A stretch of 64,000 bases of DNA, taken from positions 1 to 64,000 of the forward strand of contig NZ_JAGGPU010000015.1 in NCBI RefSeq assembly GCF_018613605.1. Reading direction: 5' to 3'. The stretch is from Pedobacter sp. ISL-64. GTDB taxonomy: Bacteria > Bacteroidota > Bacteroidia > Sphingobacteriales > Sphingobacteriaceae. Position numbers and translations under genes: made by a program. Below are positions 53,956-63,127 of this stretch, piece by piece (position 1 is the first letter of the stretch; each line of letters begins with the position of its first letter). The notes below the pieces were generated by a model. It did no database searches. It worked only from the letters and a program-made list of their open reading frames with translations, and was not told the origin of the DNA.

Positions 53956-54816
53956 TTATCCTAAATAAGATTTTAAGATTTTACTTCTTGACGTATGACG
54001 TAAACGCTGTAAAGCTTTATCCTTAATCTGACGAACACGTTCACGGGTTAAATTAAATTTCTCTCCAATTTCTTCTAGAGAAAGGGGATGGTTAGAGCCT
54101 AAGCCGAAGAATAAAACGATAATTTCTCTTTCTCTTTCGGTTAAAGTAGATAAAGAACGTTTAATTTCTTCTGATAAAGATTCATTAATCAATGAGCTAT
54201 CTGTATTTGGTTCGTGGTTTTCCAATACATCTAATAATGTATTTTCTTCACCTTGAACAAATGGAGCATCCATTGATACGTGGCGGCCTGAATTACTAAG
54301 TGTGTCCGAAATTTTATCCACTGTAGTTTCTAAAATATCGGCAAGTTCTTCAGGAGAAGGCTCACGTTCGTATTCTTGCTCTAATTTAGAGAAAGCTTTA
54401 CTGATTTTGCTTAATGAACCTACCTGGTTTAAAGGTAAACGTACAATACGGCTTTGCTCGGCAATTGCCTGCAAAATAGATTGACGAATCCACCAAACGG
54501 CATAAGAAATGAATTTGAAACCTTTAGTCTCATCAAAACGTTTTGCCGCTTTAATTAAACCTAAGTTACCTTCATTGATTAAATCGCCTAAGGTTAAGCC
54601 CTGATTTTGATATTGTTTTGCAACAGATACAACGAAACGCAAGTTGGTCTTAGTCAATCGCTCTAATGCAGCCTGATCGCCCTCACGAATCTTCCTTGCT
54701 AAAATTACTTCCTCTTCTGCTGTTATTAAATCTACTTTGCCAATTTCGTGTAGGTATTTATCTAATGACTGACTTTCACGGTTGGTAATGGATTGCGTTA
54801 TCTTGAGTTGTCTCAT
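53956..54816 (-). CDS. rpoD: RNA polymerase primary sigma factor
   Basis: The 286-residue sigma-70 family protein is of the short Bacteroidota type, lacking the long region 1.1 and the non-conserved insertion. It has region 1.2 ([16 protein letters not shown]), region 2 ([46 protein letters not shown]), region 3, and region 4 with a helix-turn-helix ([19 protein letters not shown]). It recognises the TAnnTTTG promoters seen in this window. Confidence 0.95.
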   Translation of the reverse strand: MRQLKITQSITNRESQSLDKYLHEIGKVDLITAEEEVILARKIREGDQAALERLTKTNLRFVVSVAKQYQNQGLTLGDLINEGNLGLIKAAKRFDETKGFKFISYAVWWIRQSILQAIAEQSRIVRLPLNQVGSLSKISKAFSKLEQEYEREPSPEELADILETTVDKISDTLSNSGRHVSMDAPFVQGEENTLLDVLENHEPNTDSSLINESLSEEIKRSLSTLTEREREIIVLFFGLGSNHPLSLEEIGEKFNLTRERVRQIKDKALQRLRHTSRSKILKSYLG

Positions 54817-54850
54817 TTATACGAATTGTGTGCTCTTTAATTATTGAGTG

Positions 54851-54876
54851 TGCAAAGTTACGAAATTGTATAGCAA
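54851..54876 (-). promoter_or_regulatory. Candidate rpoD promoter
   Basis: On the minus strand, TAACTTTG (54851-54858) fits the -7 core, 35 bases upstream of the start codon. ATTG at about 54873-54876 is a poor, rather close -33 element. Confidence 0.5.
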
Positions 54877-55151
54877 TCCGAAAGGATAAAATGCTGAAAA
54901 TGTTACTGTTTGCACAAGTTTTTTACAGTTTTACTTATAGCAAAAATCATTCCAAACAAAATTCTGTCATTGTATGTCTGAATAATTATATTATGATTGT
55001 TTTTCGAATATTATTTATTGTAAATCAATAAATATATTTTGAATTATAATAATTTATTATTTATGTTTGTACTATAAATGATTGAATAAATATGACGTTT
55101 CTTAATTTTTCAACTATTTAAAGTAAATAATAAAAGCCATTATTATTGGGT

Positions 55152-55199
55152 GTTTTTGATCATGTAGTTTTTGTCAGGTTGCATGATAAAGATCAAAAC
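55152..55199. other. AT-rich control region with a dyad upstream of the DUF2975 genes
   Basis: The gap 54817-55267 is very AT-rich and shows no ORF of interest. It contains a dyad, GTTTTTGATCATG (55152-55164) against CATGAT and GATCAAAAC (55182-55199). This could be an operator for the HTH regulator of the small operon to the right, or a hairpin. Confidence 0.4.
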
Positions 55200-55267
55200 A
55201 AGAAATCGACTTAATTATTAACAGTAAATAAAATCTCAGGCATTACATTTTAAACTGGTATGTAATT

Positions 55268-55363
55268 ATGGAAATTAAAATAACAATCAATCAGATTTTG
55301 AAAGTACTACAGGTGCTAAACAGAGGAATAGAAATTCAACAAGAAAATGATTTAAGGATATAA
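55268..55363 (+). pseudogene. Short ORF resembling the C-terminus of the DUF2975 protein
   Basis: The 31-codon ORF ends NRGIEIQQENDLRI, almost the same as the end of the next protein (RKGIELQQENDLTI). Its stop lies two bases before the ATG of that gene. It looks like the remnant of a tandem duplicate from which the membrane part was lost. It may still be translated and coupled to the next gene. Confidence 0.55.
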
Positions 55364-55365
55364 TT

Positions 55366-55857
55366 ATGAAAACGCAGAATCAAATTAGGTTAATTAAAAT
55401 GGGTTATGTTGTAACACTTTTGGTCGTAATGCTGTTTTCGCTTAAAGATGCGTCCAAGGGTTTTGAAGATGGGTATACAGATAGTGAAAAAGGTGGGCTG
55501 TTGGATTTGGTACAGGGTTTATTTATATTGATAATTATGTTCTTTAGTTCAAGGGTGTTGGTTTATCTCTATCGTTTTATTAATTCGATAGAGATAGGCA
55601 ATGTTTTTAGTACTGAAAATACAGGTAGGCTTACACGTATGGGATGGTATTGTACTACGATTCCATTTCTGCTGTTTATTTATAACGCTATGGTTTATGC
55701 AAATCAATCAAATAATCGACAAGATTTAGTATTCAAGATAATTGAGAATGTTGATTTTCAGATCTGGCTGTTGATTTTTGGCTTAACACTTTTAACAATA
55801 GCATTTGTGTTTAGAAAAGGGATTGAGCTGCAACAAGAAAACGATTTAACGATATAA
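55366..55857 (+). CDS. DUF2975 membrane protein
   Basis: The 163 residues have four predicted helices (about 11-27, 48-70, 92-112 and 132-150) and a charged C-terminus. DUF2975 proteins are typically encoded with a small YozG-type HTH regulator, as here. They are thought to form a membrane-linked regulatory pair, but the signal is unknown. The HTH gene follows after 4 bases. Confidence 0.8.
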   Translation: MKTQNQIRLIKMGYVVTLLVVMLFSLKDASKGFEDGYTDSEKGGLLDLVQGLFILIIMFFSSRVLVYLYRFINSIEIGNVFSTENTGRLTRMGWYCTTIPFLLFIYNAMVYANQSNNRQDLVFKIIENVDFQIWLLIFGLTLLTIAFVFRKGIELQQENDLTI

Positions 55858-55861
55858 GTCC

Positions 55862-56068
55862 ATGCCTATAATTGTAAATTTAGATGTAATGTTGGCCAGA
55901 CGTAAAATGTCGTTAACCGAATTAAGTGAACGGGTAGGGATTACGATGTCTAATTTATCGATACTTAAAACGGGCAAAGCGAAGGCCGTTCGTTTGGAAA
56001 CATTAGAGGCAATTTGTAGGGCTTTAGATTGCCAGCCAGGTGATATTTTAGAGTTCCGCGTAGATTAA
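55862..56068 (+). CDS. Small XRE/YozG-type helix-turn-helix regulator
   Basis: The 68-residue protein is essentially one HTH domain (ARRKMSLTELSERVGITMSNLSILKTGKAKAVRLETLEAICRALDCQPGDILE). It would act as a repressor of its own small operon and is probably modulated by the DUF2975 membrane partner. Confidence 0.88.
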   Translation: MPIIVNLDVMLARRKMSLTELSERVGITMSNLSILKTGKAKAVRLETLEAICRALDCQPGDILEFRVD

Positions 56069-56366
56069 CTTACAAAGTCTAAAAGGGCTCGGGCGCATGA
56101 AAGACTTTGTAAGTTTAACATTGTATAAAACGAAAGTATTTTTCGTTGCAGGGTCTTCGACTCCGCTCAGACTGACAACCGCAAAAAGATTGTTTGATAG
56201 CAGGACTTCCGGAACCGAAATGTGCAGAGCCTTGCTTTCCAAGAAAAATATTGACCACCTAAGACACCTTAGTACATTTAAGTCGATTGCTATTGAATTG
56301 CTGGTAATGATAGGTTAAAGAACACCCCGTCCTGCGGACACCCCTCTAAAAGAGGGAATAAAAAAA
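56069..56366. other. Repeat-rich spacer without a gene
   Basis: This spacer contains GGGTCTTCGACTCCGCTCAGACTGAC, a common dispersed word, and ACCCCTCTAAAAGAGGG, a small palindrome. A 73-codon frame across it (56097-56318) translates the dispersed words and is not accepted as a gene. Confidence 0.5.
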
Positions 56367-56394
56367 AACCTTCCAGTTTTCACTGAAAGGTTTT
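56367..56394. terminator. Terminator between convergent genes
   Basis: AACCTT-C-CAGT and ACTG-A-AAGGTT form a stem with one mismatch, flanked by A-runs and T-runs. It serves sucC (minus) and possibly the HTH operon (plus). Confidence 0.75.
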
Positions 56395-56442
56395 AAAATA
56401 TGTATTGCTTTAAGCTTTGGTCTTTCGACTTTTAGCTTAAGC

Positions 56443-57642
56443 CTATGCTTGTTCAGCCAATACTTTAGTCACTAAATCTGCAGCTTCTTTTAAAGCAATT
56501 GCTGAGTAAACCTGAAGGCCAGACTCATCAATTAATTTTTTAGCTTCTACCGCATTTGTGCCTTGTAAACGGCAGATAATCGGAACTGGAATGTCGCCAA
56601 TTTCTTGGTAAGCATCGATAACACCTTGTGCGACACGATCACAACGAACAATACCACCGAAAATATTAATCAAAATTGCTTTAACATTTTTATCTTTCAA
56701 AATGATGTTGAAAGCCGCTTTAACCGTTTGAGCATTTGCAGTTCCACCAACGTCTAAGAAGTTAGCAGGCTCTCCGCCGGCTAATTTAATAATATCCATG
56801 GTAGCCATTGCTAAACCAGCACCGTTAACCATACAACCTACGTTACCATCAAGGTTAACAAAGTTTAGGTTAGAAGCACTTGCTTCAACTTCCATCGGAT
56901 CCTCTTCCATAGTATCGCGCATTGCTGCGTAATCAGGGTGACGGAATAATGCATTTTCATCTAAATCAACTTTAGCATCAACAGCAATAATTTTATCATC
57001 GCTTGTTTTTAATACCGGGTTAATTTCAAACATCGCAGAATCAGTTGCATCATATGCCTTATATAAAGCGCTTACGAATTTAACCATTTCTTTATGTGCA
57101 ACACCGCTAAGGCCTAATTTGAAAGCTATTTTACGGGCCTGAAAACCTTGTAAACCAACTTTAGGATCGATTTCTTCTTTGAAAATTAAGTGTGGGGTGT
57201 GCTCAGCAACTTCTTCGATATCCATACCACCTTCTGTACTGTACATGATGATGTTACGGCCTTTTGCACGGTCTAACAATACCGAGATGTAGAATTCTTT
57301 GGTTTCAGAAGCGCCCGGATAATAAACATCCTGAGCAACTAAAATTTTACTCACTAATTTACCTTCAGGACCGGTTTGAGGAGTTACCAATTGCATACCA
57401 ATAATGTCGGTTGCACGTTGTTTAACTTCTTCAAGGTTTTTGGCTAATTTAACACCTCCACCTTTACCGCGACCACCAGCGTGGATTTGCGCTTTAATTA
57501 CAACCCAGTCAGAATTGTAATCTATTTTCAGTTGCTTAGCAGCCTCAACAGCTTGCTCAGGAGTATCGGCAACTATTCCTTCTTGAACGTTAACACCGAA
57601 ACTTTTTAATATTTGTTTACCCTGGTATTCGTGAATATTCAT
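56443..57642 (-). CDS. sucC: Succinyl-CoA synthetase beta subunit
   Basis: This is the ATP-grasp subunit of the TCA-cycle enzyme that makes ATP or GTP from succinyl-CoA. The 399 residues show MNIHEYQGKQILKSFGV, the KAQIHAGGRGKGGGVK loop, EINPVL, and FLDVGGTANAQTV and NIFGGIVRCD in the C-terminal flavodoxin-like domain. The alpha subunit gene (sucD) is not adjacent, as is common in Bacteroidota. Confidence 0.95.
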   Translation of the reverse strand: MNIHEYQGKQILKSFGVNVQEGIVADTPEQAVEAAKQLKIDYNSDWVVIKAQIHAGGRGKGGGVKLAKNLEEVKQRATDIIGMQLVTPQTGPEGKLVSKILVAQDVYYPGASETKEFYISVLLDRAKGRNIIMYSTEGGMDIEEVAEHTPHLIFKEEIDPKVGLQGFQARKIAFKLGLSGVAHKEMVKFVSALYKAYDATDSAMFEINPVLKTSDDKIIAVDAKVDLDENALFRHPDYAAMRDTMEEDPMEVEASASNLNFVNLDGNVGCMVNGAGLAMATMDIIKLAGGEPANFLDVGGTANAQTVKAAFNIILKDKNVKAILINIFGGIVRCDRVAQGVIDAYQEIGDIPVPIICRLQGTNAVEAKKLIDESGLQVYSAIALKEAADLVTKVLAEQA

Positions 57643-57659
57643 TTGCTACAAAATTTGCC

Positions 57660-57690
57660 CAAAGCTACAATTTCAAACCCTTTAAACAAA
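57660..57690 (-). promoter_or_regulatory. sucC promoter
   Basis: On the minus strand, TTTG (57687-57690) and TAGCTTTG (57660-57667) are 19 bases apart and match the Bacteroidota consensus. The -7 core is 17 bases from the start codon, which implies a short leader. Confidence 0.75.
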
Positions 57691-57805
57691 TAGCAATTGC
57701 CGATTTTTTCAGAAAATGAACGTTTTGTGTTAATCGGGAAAAGTGATGTGGTACACGAGCTGATTATTGGGGCTTAACCTCAATAAAGAAGCAGATGTCG
57801 CTATT

Positions 57806-58498
57806 CTACAATACTTTTTTTGCTAAATTTTTAATTTCATCTTTAAAGTTCTTGTCGAAGACAGCTTTTAAAGATCCTGTTTTTAAGTTGTATGTAAAAT
57901 ATTCAACCTCATCCTTATCATCAAATTCTTTATCTCCATTAGTATCCTTTATCAAATCCATTAATATTAAATCATGTTTATCGTCTATTTTCCAGCTAGT
58001 TACATCATAGTTGTTTGGAGATATCCGGATAAATGATTTTCCCTCCAGGTTAGAGAGGTAAAGTTTACTAGGATCTTTGTCTGTTAGTTTTTTATTGCCA
58101 TCATAGTCAGAATCGGTAATATCATAGTAGATAAACTGATCGGATAAAGTATTTTGATTATTTGGACTATGTTCTGAATGACCAATATTGAAGGAGTTGA
58201 TAATAACTTTTTCTTTAGTCAATAATTCGCTTTTACCTGAAATAACATTGTGAAAGATGAGGTTCCAATGATTGGAATTCACGTCTCTTTTATAACTATC
58301 GTAATCGCCATCATTTAATCTTAATGGGTATAGCAGAATATCTGTTTTACCAATGATAATTGGAGAATCGTACTGTATTTTAGGCTGACTTTTCGTTTGA
58401 ATGTTACTTGTTTCCGTAGAAATGGTTTTAATTTCCCCAGTGCAGGATGATGCCAGTATGGTAAAACTTAATAAAGTTATTGAGATTATTTTTTTCAT
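57806..58498 (-). CDS. Hypothetical lipoprotein with EF-hand-like loops
   Basis: The 230-residue protein has a signal peptide with a lipobox (LASSC). Two acidic loops resemble EF-hand or dockerin calcium sites: DSDYDGNKKLTDKD and DTNGDKEFDDKDE. No family is recognised. It is the last gene of a leftward run of membrane-protein genes but is separated by 114 bases from the next one. Confidence 0.72.
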   Translation of the reverse strand: MKKIISITLLSFTILASSCTGEIKTISTETSNIQTKSQPKIQYDSPIIIGKTDILLYPLRLNDGDYDSYKRDVNSNHWNLIFHNVISGKSELLTKEKVIINSFNIGHSEHSPNNQNTLSDQFIYYDITDSDYDGNKKLTDKDPSKLYLSNLEGKSFIRISPNNYDVTSWKIDDKHDLILMDLIKDTNGDKEFDDKDEVEYFTYNLKTGSLKAVFDKNFKDEIKNLAKKVL

Positions 58499-58612
58499 TG
58501 TCGTTAATTTTGATTTAAGGTGAGTATAGCCAATAAAAGTGCTTATTGGCTTAAGATCGCCGATATTAGATTGTATTTGGAAATGGCATTATACATTTGT
58601 TTTAAAAATGTG

Positions 58613-58921
58613 CTAACTTCCTGCAATCGGCGACCCAAAAATTCCAACAGCCATTTCTGCCCAGATTAAAAACAATGCAATTAAAATTACAATTAGGACT
58701 ATGGTTCTGCTGGTGCCTGTTTTCATGTTTCTAATTACAAGCTCGATGGCTAAACCCGTACTAAGCAATAATATGCCAGCGGCAACAAAATCCCTTAAGT
58801 CCCACTGTACCTCATTTGTAAATTGCATGGCTATTAAAGGAATAGCTAATATTGATGCTATTACGCTTAAAATAATGATGATTCTTAGTTTGCCTGAATT
58901 AAATGTTTCTTGATTTTTCAT
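58613..58921 (-). CDS. Small membrane protein
   Basis: The 102 residues form three hydrophobic helices (about 12-28, 38-58 and 71-95). I recognise no motif. It probably belongs to the leftward membrane-protein run that begins at 62218. Confidence 0.68.
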   Translation of the reverse strand: MKNQETFNSGKLRIIIILSVIASILAIPLIAMQFTNEVQWDLRDFVAAGILLLSTGLAIELVIRNMKTGTSRTIVLIVILIALFLIWAEMAVGIFGSPIAGS

Positions 58922-59034
58922 GATTTTTATATTTTAATATACGTTTTAAATGGATAATTAAATAATTTTTAGTTTCCCCGATGCGGTTTGCATCAGGGAG
59001 CTAAGGGTTGAGCGGTTAATTATAATTTAGTTTA

Positions 59035-59628
59035 TCAATAATTTAAGCGATACCAGTTTTTTGTGATTTTAAAATTATTTTCCTTATAAGAAGATTGAAT
59101 TTCTTTTTCTAATCGCTTAATTTCATTCGGATCATCTGTATATACAAATGCTGAATAATGACTTAAAAAACCACGGTTAATGAAAAACTCTACCGTTACC
59201 TGATTTTTTTCATTTGTGGATATTGAAATGTCATTTCCTCCATTTGATATTAGTGCGTACTTAAATTCGTCCAGACGATGAACTGATTTGTTAGCATCGT
59301 ATATTATGCTGCCACTTTTAATCCGTGATATGATTTCCTCTCTTTGTCCTTTTCTGAAATGCCAATCAATTTTTTCAAAAAAGTCTTCACTAAAAAGTGA
59401 AATAGTACCTAGGCAAACGCCGAAAATTAATGCTGTTATATGGAATTTTGTGGTTATACCTTTTTTAGCTATAATACTGTATAGTAAAAATGATGACAGA
59501 ATAAGTCCAATAAAAAGGTACGGTAGTATAAATACAAAGGACATAAAACCCCCTCCATAATAATATATAAATGGCCCCTGCAAAATGGATAGAAAAATTA
59601 TTAGTAGCGCTAGCAGATTCTTTGACAT
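59035..59628 (-). CDS. Hypothetical membrane protein
   Basis: The 197 residues have three N-terminal helices (about 4-20, 27-50 and 58-78) and a soluble C-terminal part of about 110 residues. The gene starts four bases after the stop of the DUF4173 gene on the same strand, so the two are co-transcribed. Function unknown. Confidence 0.7.
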   Translation of the reverse strand: MSKNLLALLIIFLSILQGPFIYYYGGGFMSFVFILPYLFIGLILSSFLLYSIIAKKGITTKFHITALIFGVCLGTISLFSEDFFEKIDWHFRKGQREEIISRIKSGSIIYDANKSVHRLDEFKYALISNGGNDISISTNEKNQVTVEFFINRGFLSHYSAFVYTDDPNEIKRLEKEIQSSYKENNFKITKNWYRLNY

Positions 59629-59632
59629 GATT

Positions 59633-61192
59633 TTATTTATTTAACCCAAAATATTCCGCCGTATTCCAATCCTGTAAATTCCACGATAACCAGCCCGATT
59701 TCTCGTAACGTTCTTTGAAATAACCAATTCGCTCGTCTAATTTTCTCATTAGCGCTTTTTCTGGCTGATCTACTTTGGCAACTTCAGAATCATTATTGGT
59801 TGAAGGATGGATTTTTGACCTGTTTTTATCTAAGAATGGGAGTGTCTTTTCTGATAAAGAGGTCAAATAATAAGGATCGATAGAAACAGCATCAACATGA
59901 TTGAGGTTGTATTTTACGATTAAAACATCCCAGTTAATGGTGCTAAAAGCAAGTAGTAATGCAAACCAGATGTTCCCATTTACTTTAAAGAGATAGAATA
60001 TGGTTTTCTGCTTGGCTACCTTTAAATAAACGGTGGACAAACCAATGATACAAAGAATGGCAAATACCAATACACCGATTCTTTTATGTGTTAAACCATG
60101 GAATTCGATATAATAACCATCACGGATAAATACGGAGATGATCAGGATGAAATTTTGAACCATCCAGGTAAAGGCAAGCACCCTTAATGTTTTGCTTTTA
60201 CGATAAAAATTCAGATTTCCCCTAAAAAAGTAAAGGATTACCGCCATGGCCATTACAATACTAAAGATTAGTGTATTGGTGCCCTGGTGTAGCTCTCCAG
60301 AGAAATTTCCCGAAGGTTTATAACCGAACCAAAGCGTGGTAATATCGATGGCATTTAATAACAACAATAGGAGGTTAAGGGCAACAAACGAAATTATGCC
60401 TACAATGTATTCGGTTTTTAAAGCCATTTTCCGTGTTAAGAGGTTGCCGCTAAATGTTTCTACAAGGTGGTACCAAATCGTTTTTTGACCTGATGTTCTT
60501 CTGATCCTTACTAATTGTTCCTTGCATTTCAGTTCTGCTTTTTCTAAACTTTTATCAAAAAATGCGAGTAATAAACCTCCTGTTAAGGCTAATCCAAAGC
60601 AGAAATGTATGATGCGTTCGATACTTAAATCTTTGAAAAAGAAATGGAGGATATCTTCAAAAAATTGACCGATGTTAGTTAATACACTTTCGGCATAATG
60701 TGCAAAAACATTATTCGCTGCAGAATACAAACACGTAAAAAAGATTACGGCAATAACAGGTATAAAAATGTACTTGATCAATTTAAAAAAAGGTTTCAGG
60801 TTAAAATTACCTATGCTTATTTTACTTAAATGTTTTACTGCATTAAAAGGAACCGTGATCATTTGTAAAATACTGGCAAGAAAAGCGGCAAAAATCGTTC
60901 TGATCTGCTGGTTATGGCTAAAACCGATAAATAACAGCAAACTGATATAATAGGTGGCAACAGATAAATCAGAATTATTAATTACCACCAGTACTGCGGC
61001 CAAAAGATGTGCTAAACCGTAAATTTTTAGCTTTATACTTTTAACTACATCTGGATTAATAAAGGTGACAGCGAGTAAATAGATACTATAAATAAGCAGA
61101 TTGAGCGCTAACCTTTCTTGCCAAAATAGAAAAGTAAACAGGAGGCCACCCAGCAGAACAGAGAGTGATAAGAGGTTGGATCTATTTTTCAT
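59633..61192 (-). CDS. DUF4173/DUF4153-type membrane protein
   Basis: The 519-residue polytopic protein has about 11-12 helices and a C-terminal soluble tail (SGWLSWNLQDWNTAEYFGLN) typical of this uncharacterised family. It is preceded by a copy of the element found upstream of the winged-helix operon (61241-61268), so that regulator probably controls it. Confidence 0.8.
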   Translation of the reverse strand: MKNRSNLLSLSVLLGGLLFTFLFWQERLALNLLIYSIYLLAVTFINPDVVKSIKLKIYGLAHLLAAVLVVINNSDLSVATYYISLLLFIGFSHNQQIRTIFAAFLASILQMITVPFNAVKHLSKISIGNFNLKPFFKLIKYIFIPVIAVIFFTCLYSAANNVFAHYAESVLTNIGQFFEDILHFFFKDLSIERIIHFCFGLALTGGLLLAFFDKSLEKAELKCKEQLVRIRRTSGQKTIWYHLVETFSGNLLTRKMALKTEYIVGIISFVALNLLLLLLNAIDITTLWFGYKPSGNFSGELHQGTNTLIFSIVMAMAVILYFFRGNLNFYRKSKTLRVLAFTWMVQNFILIISVFIRDGYYIEFHGLTHKRIGVLVFAILCIIGLSTVYLKVAKQKTIFYLFKVNGNIWFALLLAFSTINWDVLIVKYNLNHVDAVSIDPYYLTSLSEKTLPFLDKNRSKIHPSTNNDSEVAKVDQPEKALMRKLDERIGYFKERYEKSGWLSWNLQDWNTAEYFGLNK

Positions 61193-61240
61193 AATGATAT
61201 GATAATGGTTTATAATTTTTATGGTTGTATTGTTTGTTTT

Positions 61241-61268
61241 AAAAGTGCTTTGAAATTCAAAGTAAATA
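61241..61268. promoter_or_regulatory. Probable operator of the winged-helix regulator, copy 1
   Basis: The sequence AAAAGTGCTTTG, then TTCAAAGT and AAATA, contains the perfect dyad CTTTGAA-A-TTCAAAG. It matches 62222-62250. It lies upstream of the DUF4173 gene, where it overlaps a -7-like TACTTTG on the minus strand. Confidence 0.6.
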
Positions 61269-61283
61269 GTTAAAAAAAATAGC

Positions 61284-61580
61284 TTATAGTTTTTTGATCA
61301 TTTTTTCAAGTGCATCTAAATGTGCTTTAAAAGCCTGTTTGCCCAAAGCCGTGATAGCGTAGGTGGTACTGGTTTTTCTGCCGATAAAGCCTTTGTGTAC
61401 CTTTATAAATTCTGCCTGCTCTAAAGTATTCAGGTGTGAGGCCAGGTTTCCATCTGTTAATTCGAGCATTTGTTTCAGGTCGTTAAAGCCAATTTCATCG
61501 TTTACTACCAGAATAGACATTACGCCCAACCTGATCCGGCTATCGAATATTTTATTTAAATCTGCTATCGGGTTTTTCAT
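61284..61580 (-). CDS. Winged-helix transcriptional regulator (MarR/ArsR-like)
   Basis: The 98-residue protein is one winged-helix domain (DSRIRLGVMSILVVNDEIGFNDLKQMLELTDGNLASHLNTLEQAEFIKVHKGFIGRKTSTTYAIT). It resembles the small HTH regulators that Bacteroidota pair with membrane proteins. Two copies of a CTTTG-N5-CAAAG dyad upstream of the genes on each side are its likely binding sites. It starts two bases after the previous stop. Confidence 0.87.
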   Translation of the reverse strand: MKNPIADLNKIFDSRIRLGVMSILVVNDEIGFNDLKQMLELTDGNLASHLNTLEQAEFIKVHKGFIGRKTSTTYAITALGKQAFKAHLDALEKMIKKL

Positions 61581-61582
61581 CC

Positions 61583-62218
61583 TTACTGACCTCTCTCATA
61601 TTTAAAATACATTAAAAGACCATAAACAATGTGCAATACACCAAAGCCAAAAGCCCAAAAAATTAAGCCATAACCTACGTAAAACATGCAGATTAATCCA
61701 AGTATTACCTCGCAAAGCCCCAGGTAGCGAATGTCGCTGTAAGTATATTTACTGGCATTAATAAGCGCCAAACCATAAAAAATTAAACAGCTTGGTGCAA
61801 CAATAGCATAAGTGTTCGGATGGTTAATCAATAAAGCAATAATAAACAAACCTCCGGCAACCAACGGGACAAATAAATTAATTATAAGTGATTTAGAGGT
61901 TTTATCCCAGATTGGAAGATTGTTTTTCTGACTTTTTCTATAGGTAAATAAAACTCCTCCAGCCAGCGCAATCACCAAAACAAAAATACCAAGTTTTATT
62001 AAGTTAAACTCCAGGTCCATTTCTCCATCAACGCCATAACCGTAACCGCGTTTGCCGATGAATTTGTTAATTTCATCGTTTGCAAAATAAGCCCCAATTA
62101 AAGCAATAACACCTGCAAAAACACCAGATAAACCGCTCAAAGAAATAAATCTCGACGACCTGTCCATCATTTGTCTGATATCTTTTAAGGTATTTAATTG
62201 TTCTTCCTGAGTGCTCAT
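61583..62218 (-). CDS. Hypothetical membrane protein in operon with the winged-helix regulator
   Basis: The 211 residues have an N-terminal cytosolic stretch, then about six helices (from about residue 24 to 205). No family is recognised with certainty. It is the first gene of the leftward run, followed by the regulator and the DUF4173 gene. It may sense a membrane signal for the regulator; that is inference. Confidence 0.75.
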   Translation of the reverse strand: MSTQEEQLNTLKDIRQMMDRSSRFISLSGLSGVFAGVIALIGAYFANDEINKFIGKRGYGYGVDGEMDLEFNLIKLGIFVLVIALAGGVLFTYRKSQKNNLPIWDKTSKSLIINLFVPLVAGGLFIIALLINHPNTYAIVAPSCLIFYGLALINASKYTYSDIRYLGLCEVILGLICMFYVGYGLIFWAFGFGVLHIVYGLLMYFKYERGQ

Positions 62219-62221
62219 TTT

Positions 62222-62269
62222 AAAAGTGCTTTGTTTTTCAAAGTTAAATAAGAAATTGATATTTCCAAA
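62222..62269 (-). promoter_or_regulatory. Promoter and operator copy 2 of the winged-helix operon
   Basis: On the minus strand, TTTG (62266-62269) and TAACTTTG (62239-62246) are 19 bases apart. The element AAAAGTGCTTTG-N5-CAAAGT (62222-62250) overlaps the -7 core, so binding of a repressor here would block transcription. Confidence 0.65.
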
Positions 62270-62299
62270 ATTATTTTTTTTCCTTCGGTATGATTACAC

Positions 62300-62405
62300 A
62301 GATTAAAGGATTACATAGATTTCAAAGGTCTGGTATTATGCATTTAGCCTTTGGCCTTTAGTCTTTATGCTTTTACCTTTAGTCTTTAACCTTTTTTATT
62401 AAATT
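62300..62405. repeat. Dyad spacer of CTTTAGTCTTTA words
   Basis: GATTAAAGGATTACATAG and ATTTCAAAGG on the left are followed by repeated CCTTTAGTCTTTA words on the right, up to the ATPase start. It is another spacer of the word-dyad type with its own word. Confidence 0.45.
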
Positions 62406-62411
62406 TGAAGC

Positions 62412-63062
62412 ATGCTAAAAGCCACTGGAATAAGAAAATCGTACGGAAATCTACAAATTTTAAAAGGTGTAAATTTTGAAGTGCAAAAAGGGGAGATTGT
62501 AAGTATTATTGGGCCATCTGGTGCAGGTAAAAGTACTTTATTGCATATTTTAGGAACATTGGATAGACCTGATGTCGGGTCTGTAGAACTAAAAGGCACT
62601 GTTGTTAATAGATTGAATGGCGATCTGCTGAGTACTTTCCGCAATCAGAATATCGGTTTTGTATTTCAGTTTCATCATTTGTTGCCAGAATTTAGTGCCA
62701 TTGAAAATATTTGCATTCCGGCATTTATTGCCAAAACCAATAAAAAACAGGCCGAAACCAGGGCATTTGAACTGTTAGATCTGTTTGGACTAAAAGACAG
62801 GGCCCAGCATAAACCCAATCAGCTGTCTGGTGGTGAGCAGCAGCGTGTAGCCATTGCAAGAGCGCTGATCAATAATCCTTCAATTATATTGGCTGATGAA
62901 CCATCAGGGAATTTAGACTCTGAAAATGCAGCCGGATTACACCAGTTGTTTGTAAGTTTGCGCGATAATTTCCATCAAACCTTTGTGATTGTTACACACA
63001 ATGAACACCTTGCAAAAACCAGCGACCGTGTAGTGAGCATGAAAGATGGTTTAATCGTATAA
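62412..63062 (+). CDS. LolD-type ABC transporter ATPase
   Basis: The 216-residue ATPase has Walker [11 protein letters not shown]-loop [17 protein letters not shown], signature [15 protein letters not shown] and Walker [26 protein letters not shown] is typical of LolD, which works with LolCE in moving lipoproteins from the inner membrane. No permease gene is adjacent, so the partner is encoded elsewhere. Confidence 0.88.
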   Translation: MLKATGIRKSYGNLQILKGVNFEVQKGEIVSIIGPSGAGKSTLLHILGTLDRPDVGSVELKGTVVNRLNGDLLSTFRNQNIGFVFQFHHLLPEFSAIENICIPAFIAKTNKKQAETRAFELLDLFGLKDRAQHKPNQLSGGEQQRVAIARALINNPSIILADEPSGNLDSENAAGLHQLFVSLRDNFHQTFVIVTHNEHLAKTSDRVVSMKDGLIV

Positions 63063-63127
63063 AATCAGATCATTCCCTAGTTTAGTAGCGCTATTATTAA
63101 TTAACTTATTCATTCAATCATTATACT

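Noticed and set aside
54828-55031. Forward ORF of 67 codons upstream of rpoD
   Set aside because: It is AT-rich with low-complexity translation, runs antisense over the rpoD promoter, and has no recognisable feature.
56097-56318. Forward ORF of 73 codons
   Set aside because: It translates a dispersed intergenic word (CTTCGACTCCGCTCAG) and has no family features.
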